This document shows positions 59,458 through 64,000 of a stretch of DNA of 64,000 nt, piece by piece. The notes under the pieces are model-generated. The model saw nothing but the letters and a program-made list of their open reading frames with translations. It did not search any database and had not been told where the DNA came from. Positions within the stretch are counted from its first letter, which is position 1; every line of letters starts with the position of its first letter. The stretch is from positions 34,480-98,479 of the forward strand of contig JAFZIJ010000081.1 of NCBI GenBank assembly GCA_017554445.1. Reading direction: 5' to 3'. The translations under genes and the position numbers were made by a program. The stretch is from Victivallales bacterium (GTDB lineage Bacteria > Verrucomicrobiota > Lentisphaeria > Oligosphaerales > Oligosphaeraceae).

Positions 59458-60546
59458 ATGGCTGTGTACAATTTCAACGCCGGTCCGGCTGTGTTGCCGA
59501 AGTCAGTGATGTTGAAGGCTCAAGAAGAGTTTGTTGACTATCGTGGCTGTGGTTACGGCATCATCGAGGAAAGCCATCGCGCGAAAGCCTTTGACGAAAT
59601 CATCCAGGCCGCCGAAGCGAATTTCCGCAGTCTGCTGAACATCAGTGACGACTATGCGGTCCTGTTCCTCCAGGGCGGTGCGAGCCTCCAGTTCGCGATG
59701 GTTCCGATGAACATCGCCGTCCCCGGCAAGAAGATCGGCGTCTGCGACACAGGCGAATGGTCCCACAAGGCCATGAAGGAAATGAAGATCCTCGGCAACG
59801 AAGTCGATTTGATCTACAACGGCGAGCCCTGCAAATTCTCGAAGATCGAAGGCATCAAAGACTGGAAGATCGACCAGAATCTGGCCTATGTCCATATCTG
59901 CAGCAACAACACGATCTACGGTTCCGAATATCCGTTCTTCCCCGAAACGGGCAATGTCCCGCTCGTCGCGGATATGTCCAGCGATTTCATGTCCCGTCCG
60001 TTCGACATCAATAAATTTGGTATCGTTTTCGCCGGTGCCCAGAAGAACGTCGGCCCGTCCGGAACGGCCGTCGTCATCATCCGCAAAGACTTGGCGGCCC
60101 GTTGCCCCGCGACGGTTCCGACCATGCTGCGCTACACGACGCATATCGACAAAGGCTCTTTGTTCAACACGCCGTGCACGTTCGGCATCTATATGATCCG
60201 CCTCGTCACCGACTGGCTGATCGCCAACGGCGGTCTCGTCGCCATGCAGAAGAAGAACCAAGAGAAGGCCGCGAAACTGTACGCCGCCATCGACGCCTGC
60301 CCGTTCTACACGGGTACGGTCGATCCCGCCTCCCGCTCTCTGATGAATGTCACGTTCCGCATCAAAGGCGGCAACGAAGAGCTTGAAGCGAAATTCGTGA
60401 AAGAAGCGAAGGAAGCCGGCCTGATCGGTATCAAGGGCCATCGCGCTGTCGGCGGTCTCCGCGCCAGCATCTACAACGCCATGCCGCTGGAAGGCGTTGA
60501 AGCCCTGATCGCCTTCATGAACAACTTCGCGAAGGTCAACGGCTGA
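59458..60546 (+). CDS. serC: Phosphoserine aminotransferase
   Basis: The 362-residue protein matches the usual SerC length (about 360). It starts YNFNAGPAVLPKSVM, has SLLNISDDYAVLFLQGGASLQF (GGAS loop), FAGAQKNVGPSG with the PLP-binding Lys (about 199), and the closing GGLRASIYNAMPLEGV. It transfers an amino group from glutamate to 3-phosphohydroxypyruvate in serine synthesis and also acts in pyridoxal synthesis. AAGGAG lies 8 nt before the ATG. An intrinsic terminator follows. Its codon use looks like a well-expressed housekeeping gene. Confidence 0.98.
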   Translation: MAVYNFNAGPAVLPKSVMLKAQEEFVDYRGCGYGIIEESHRAKAFDEIIQAAEANFRSLLNISDDYAVLFLQGGASLQFAMVPMNIAVPGKKIGVCDTGEWSHKAMKEMKILGNEVDLIYNGEPCKFSKIEGIKDWKIDQNLAYVHICSNNTIYGSEYPFFPETGNVPLVADMSSDFMSRPFDINKFGIVFAGAQKNVGPSGTAVVIIRKDLAARCPATVPTMLRYTTHIDKGSLFNTPCTFGIYMIRLVTDWLIANGGLVAMQKKNQEKAAKLYAAIDACPFYTGTVDPASRSLMNVTFRIKGGNEELEAKFVKEAKEAGLIGIKGHRAVGGLRASIYNAMPLEGVEALIAFMNNFAKVNG

Positions 60547-60568
60547 CACTAAAACGTCATGAATTGAA

Positions 60569-60599
60569 ACGGCGGGGCGAAATCCATCCGTCCCGCCGT
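60569..60599 (+). terminator. serC terminator
   Basis: Arms ACGGCGGG and CCCGCCGT with a 15-nt loop, followed by CATTTATTTT. It lies 23 bp after the stop. Confidence 0.82.
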
Positions 60600-60664
60600 C
60601 ATTTATTTTGGGATGCCGTTTCCTTTGGACTAGTTCTAAAAGCCACGAAATTTTACCAACTATT

Positions 60665-61792
60665 ATGAATTTAAAGAAGAAAGTTTCCAATTGGCTGAAT
60701 AATCTGACCGCTTTCCGTGGCAAGTCGGGAAAATGGAAAATTGTCCGAAGGTCAAATGCGCATTACAAGGAGTTGTTCGCTGAAAACGGCACGGAATACC
60801 GACAGCTGACATCATCGCAGAAACAAGAAATCGATCATGTATGGAAACGGTATTGTGAAGGAAGCAGTCTGTTCAAATACAATCGATATTCCTATGCCAC
60901 CCATGAATTGTATTATTCCGTGACCGGCGAATTCCAGCCGCTGATCGTGCCGGAGGAACTTTGGTGGCCGACGCTTTTCAACAAAATCAATGTTCCTGAC
61001 ATGTTGCCCGCCTGGGCGGACAAAAATTATTTTGAATTACTGCTTCCTTTCGGCAGTTTTCCAAAAGTCATCGTCCGAAATATCAATGGATGTTTGGAAG
61101 ATGCGAATTATCAGGCGATTGATGAAACAAAGGCGAATCAGTTGCTGAACGACCAAGGGGATGTTTTTGTCAAGCCTGCCTTGGATTCAGGAGCCGGCAT
61201 GAACGTGCATTTATACAAAAAAGAGGACAAGATCACCATTCAGGGAATCAACAACGCCTTTCAGAAGAACTATGTCGTCCAAGCCTTGTTCCATCAGCAT
61301 GAAGACATGTCACGGCTCAATCAATCAAGCGTGAATATCGTCCGATTGATCACAGTCATGATTAACGGAAAAGTGGAATTGCTGATGTCGGCCGTCCGTG
61401 TGGGGAATAAAGGAGCCATCAACGATTACAGCCCGACCTCGAAAGGCACTGGCACAGTGATCATCGGCATGGATGAGTCAGGCGCCTTGAAATCTTTTGG
61501 ATATGAGCCTTGTGGCCGTCGTGTGACATGCTGTTCCAATGGCTATGTCTTTGCAGGACATAAAATTCCGCAATATCATCAAATGGTCGAGAATGCATTG
61601 GCCTTCCATCTGAGAATGCCATATTTCAAAATGATCGGCTGGGACATGGTCGTTGATTCTGAAGGAAAGCCAGCCATTATGGAATACAATCTCAAATGGC
61701 CGGGCATCCTGTATTACCAATGGTGCAATGGCCCGTTGTTCGGGACTGATGAAGCCCGCGTCCATCAATACGTCAACGCGTTGATTTCGTAG
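60665..61792 (+). CDS. Sugar-transfer-associated ATP-grasp protein
   Basis: The 375-residue protein (start MNLKKKVSNWLNN at 60665, since a longer frame continues through the terminator region) has the ATP-grasp pattern of the sugar-transfer-associated family: QGDVFVKPALDSGAGMNV (ATP-binding Lys and Gly-rich loop, about 172-189), VVQALFHQHEDM (about 205-216), VNIVRLITVM, and MVVDSEGKPAIMEYNLKWPG (about 326-345; metal-binding Glu/Asn). Such proteins occur in polysaccharide gene clusters and probably form amide bonds on glycans. No Shine-Dalgarno. It stands alone between serC and the convergent propeller gene. Confidence 0.85.
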   Translation: MNLKKKVSNWLNNLTAFRGKSGKWKIVRRSNAHYKELFAENGTEYRQLTSSQKQEIDHVWKRYCEGSSLFKYNRYSYATHELYYSVTGEFQPLIVPEELWWPTLFNKINVPDMLPAWADKNYFELLLPFGSFPKVIVRNINGCLEDANYQAIDETKANQLLNDQGDVFVKPALDSGAGMNVHLYKKEDKITIQGINNAFQKNYVVQALFHQHEDMSRLNQSSVNIVRLITVMINGKVELLMSAVRVGNKGAINDYSPTSKGTGTVIIGMDESGALKSFGYEPCGRRVTCCSNGYVFAGHKIPQYHQMVENALAFHLRMPYFKMIGWDMVVDSEGKPAIMEYNLKWPGILYYQWCNGPLFGTDEARVHQYVNALIS

Positions 61793-61896
61793 TATTTCTA
61801 TCTATAAATCCAGCCTTTTTATGGTATTGGTCATGTTGCATGTCTCTTGTTTTGAAGAGCTGGAATACCATAAATGATATATACTTGCTAGGGCGC

Positions 61897-63423
61897 TCAT
61901 GGATTCGCGCCGTAGAAATACATGGCGCCATAGGTCCAGTTGGGCGTCGGCATGCCAGCGAAATTCTCCCTGTCCATCGTCAGAAGAATGTAGCGGTACG
62001 GACTGCCTGGCGGCGTTTCCGCGAAGGCCATGAAAATCCGCCCGTTGGGGCATTCGTGGTTGAACGGTTTGAAATCGAGATTGAGTTCACCGCAATAGCG
62101 GAGCGTTGGATATTCGTAGATGGGCAGTTGCCGTTTCACATTGGCCGTCATGACATAACGCGAACCACCGAAATCCATGATCTGGCAGCCGGTGGAATTG
62201 TAGGGAACGGGGCCTGCAATCCGTTCGTATGGACCATCCCATGCGTCGGCTTCCCAAAGGCAGGCTCGCAGCCCGTCTGGCGTGAAGGAGGATGTTGATA
62301 ACCGCCATTTGCCAACGGCTTCATCGTATGTAAAGTACGGATCTTCGCTTTTTTCCGTTCCGACGACGAGTTGACGCGCCTGCAGGACATGGATGCCGTG
62401 CAGTGGATTGTCTTCAGCTTCGCAGACGATGAGTCCACTGCCGCGACGTGTAGAAGGATCAAGATTGTGCGCCGTGGTGGACCATCCGCAGCCGACTCCT
62501 TTCCATGTGCCGTCGGCATCGCGGAAAAGATGGTTTACGGCATCGTTTCGCAGAAGATCGTCACCGTCGCCATAATTTGTCAGAAGGATTCCCTCCATTT
62601 TGAAATCAAACGTCGCTGGATTGAAGCTTGCGACGGATTTTGTGTATTTCAGGTCTGCGCGAGCCGAAAATGTGCAGAACATGCGGCCATTTTCCATGTA
62701 CGGACGGCAGCCCGGCCCGTCGGTGACAATGCGAAAATCCGCTTGCCCGACGCCTGCCGTCAGAGCGGTGGAGGCCCGTCCGACAACTGCCTGTCCGTTT
62801 GGCGGCACCGTCGCGCCGACCGCGCATTTCAAATATCCGGCGAACTGTTTCTGACGGATATCCGGCTCGTCGGCAAGAGCCACGGAGGCCAGAAAACGAA
62901 CCGTGTCGTTTTTGCGAACGGCCAGAAGGACGGTTGGGCCGGCGACGACGGCGGACAGTCTAAATGGTGGCGTCGGAATGACTTGCGGATTGTCGATTTT
63001 CACATCCAGCCGTTGACCGTTCGATGTTTCTTCGAATTCCACGGGATGGTCGGGCTGTGCGCGAACGCGCAAACGGAAAGAGCCATCGTAGGGCGCGATG
63101 TCCAACAGGGCGGCGGAACCGTCTGAAAGCGATTGGACATCCGCCGAAAAATGGATGCCCGGAAAAAACGCACCGACGAACAAGACGCCTTCCGCTGGCT
63201 GTCCATTGCCTTCCGAGAAAACAACGGTTCCGTTTTCAAAGGAGATGGATGGTGGCGTCGTGCAATACGGCATCAACGCATTCTGCAGGCTTGGACGGGC
63301 CACGGCTCCAGGAACGAGTTCCGACAGCGTCAGTTCGTTGTCCAGCATATACCGCCGCGTGGCGAGAAGCCTGAATTGAAGCGCGCATGGATCCACGACG
63401 CATGAGCTGCATTTGCCGGACAT
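61897..63423 (-). CDS. GH43/GH32-like five-bladed propeller protein
   Basis: The 508-residue protein starts MSGKCSSCVVDPC behind AGGAG. Residues 1-270 have no clear family but hold several beta-strand-rich repeats. From about 280 the sequence looks like a GH43/GH32/GH130-type propeller: KMEGILLTNYGDGDDLLRND, GTWKGVGCGW, TEKSEDPYFTYDEAVGKWRL (Asp/Glu), AWDGPYERIAGP and TGCQIMDFGGSRYVMT. It lacks a signal peptide. It may cleave or bind short sugars; no catalytic set can be fixed. The CxxCxxxxxC start is unusual. Confidence 0.7.
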   Translation of the reverse strand: MSGKCSSCVVDPCALQFRLLATRRYMLDNELTLSELVPGAVARPSLQNALMPYCTTPPSISFENGTVVFSEGNGQPAEGVLFVGAFFPGIHFSADVQSLSDGSAALLDIAPYDGSFRLRVRAQPDHPVEFEETSNGQRLDVKIDNPQVIPTPPFRLSAVVAGPTVLLAVRKNDTVRFLASVALADEPDIRQKQFAGYLKCAVGATVPPNGQAVVGRASTALTAGVGQADFRIVTDGPGCRPYMENGRMFCTFSARADLKYTKSVASFNPATFDFKMEGILLTNYGDGDDLLRNDAVNHLFRDADGTWKGVGCGWSTTAHNLDPSTRRGSGLIVCEAEDNPLHGIHVLQARQLVVGTEKSEDPYFTYDEAVGKWRLSTSSFTPDGLRACLWEADAWDGPYERIAGPVPYNSTGCQIMDFGGSRYVMTANVKRQLPIYEYPTLRYCGELNLDFKPFNHECPNGRIFMAFAETPPGSPYRYILLTMDRENFAGMPTPNWTYGAMYFYGANP

Positions 63424-63860
63424 TCTTTTCTCCTGTTGTACATGGGTATTCTATGACTTATAAATCCATAAAATATACAGGGAGTGCCGATAAAAGCAAT
63501 GTTGGTATTCATGCCATTTTGACATCATGGGAGGGGCGCACGCCTGTGCGATGTAGTGGGAGGGGCGCACTACAGTTCGACTGATAAGGTAAAGTATTTG
63601 TGTCCATTATCATTCAATGATGCACTGACAAGATAGGGTGACTTGTCGTCAATACTCTCTAGGGCAGTTAATTTCATTATATTTTTCAATATTATTCTAT
63701 ATTATGACTTTTTATGATTCTTTGGTAATCACGATGACTTTTAGGTATTTTAGTATGTAAAAGTTATAATATGATTTATTATGACTTCTTATGACTCAAT
63801 ATGACACTCAATAAAAATTCATTAATATGGCTTGAATTTCCTTTTTCAGCATGCTATAGT
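63424..63860. other. Gene-free, partly AT-rich spacer
   Basis: I find no supported gene. It contains a direct repeat of GGGAGGGGCGCAC (63529-63541 and 63558-63570) and, from about 63700 to 63810, eight or more irregularly spaced ATGAC/ATGATT words in both a coding-like and non-periodic arrangement. The composition falls sharply in GC from 63590 on. Confidence 0.7.
63529..63570. repeat. Duplicated GGGAGGGGCGCAC unit
   Basis: Two exact 13-bp copies 29 bp apart, with GTGCG/CGCAC pairing between, resemble the GC-rich spacer family. Confidence 0.75.
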
Positions 63861-63876
63861 AATTAAAATCGGTAAA

Positions 63877-64000
63877 CCCCCAGCTCTGCTGGGGGACTCC
63901 TGAAGTTTGACTTTTGCGACAGTGTCCCGTGCGGGCATGGTGTTGAAAGTTGAACAATGCAGGAATGGCGCCATATTGTGAGCGGCCCGCTCAAAGCCAA
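63877..64000. mobile_element. Possible end of a mobile element entering from the right
   Basis: CCCCCAGC-TCT-GCTGGGGG (63877-63895) is a perfect 8-bp-arm hairpin with the look of the structured ends of many insertion sequences. It opens a GC-rich 120-bp stretch that contrasts with the AT-rich DNA to its left. A short frame (ATG 63957, MQEWRHIVSGPLKA) is open to the window edge; I cannot assign it. This is a weak call. Confidence 0.35.

Overview
The window looks like a chromosomal segment of a PVC-superphylum bacterium, most likely Lentisphaerota (Victivallales-like) or a close Kiritimatiellota relative. This is inferred from gene content and was not computed: many secreted or cytoplasmic glycosidase-like proteins (GH2-, GH4-, GH13-, GH28-, GH43- and GH106-like, DUF5722, DUF6259-like, a heparinase II/III-like lyase, a sialate-esterase-like protein), Tat-signal sugar isomerase and aldo/keto reductase proteins, an Hsp70 with a long C-terminal extension, and no SusC/SusD or ABC sugar importers. 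I see no rRNA, tRNA, CRISPR array or complete transposase.

Layout. 1-4533 (minus): a partial glycosidase-like gene, a MurE-like ligase without the UDP-binding domain, a Tat-exported TIM-barrel isomerase and a secreted tyrosine-phosphatase-like protein. 4844-7927 (plus): an amidohydrolase and a GHL6-like protein. 7967-16295 (minus): a ceramidase-like protein, a giant GH13 protein, an SDR and a sialate O-acetylesterase-like protein. 16388-18014: an EamA transporter and a PIN toxin-antitoxin pair. 18182-37315 (minus): a GH2-like giant, a Tat-exported aldo/keto reductase with a membrane Fe-S protein and a DUF2752 protein, a zinc-ribbon/proline-rich membrane protein, a polysaccharide lyase, a DUF6259-like protein, a Nudix hydrolase, an Hsp70 and a GH4 enzyme. 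37629-41517 (plus): clpB behind a candidate sigma-54 promoter, then a secreted C39-like peptidase. 41860-45687 (minus) and 45858-52608 (plus): divergent sugar-catabolic blocks (Gfo/Idh/MocA oxidoreductase, GH-A-like enzyme, DUF5722, G3P-dehydrogenase-like, sugar epimerase, GH28-like, beta-propeller). 52869-63423: EEP phosphatase, DMT transporter, GH106-like, sugar epimerase, GH43, serC, sugar-transfer ATP-grasp and a GH43/GH32-like propeller. 63424-64000 is non-coding apart from a possible mobile-element end.

The genes suggest breakdown of complex, probably pectin- or rhamnose-rich glycans: secreted lyases, esterases and arabinosidases outside, then cytoplasmic GH28-, GH106- and GH4-like enzymes with NAD-dependent oxidoreductases and TIM-barrel isomerases.

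The most unusual signal is in the gaps. Many spacers are built of short tandem arrays with a strict 7-bp (CTTATGG, AATGCTT, AACCACT, GAATTAT) or 9-bp (TTCTGGATA, TCTAGAAAA, ATGTCGCTT, CTTTAGTCC) period. They follow a recurrent order: a hairpin formed around the stop codon, then heptamers, then nonamers, then the next gene. Some arrays run exactly from a stop codon to the next start codon, and one supplies the start codon itself. I know of no described repeat class with this two-tier layout, but I could not search for one.
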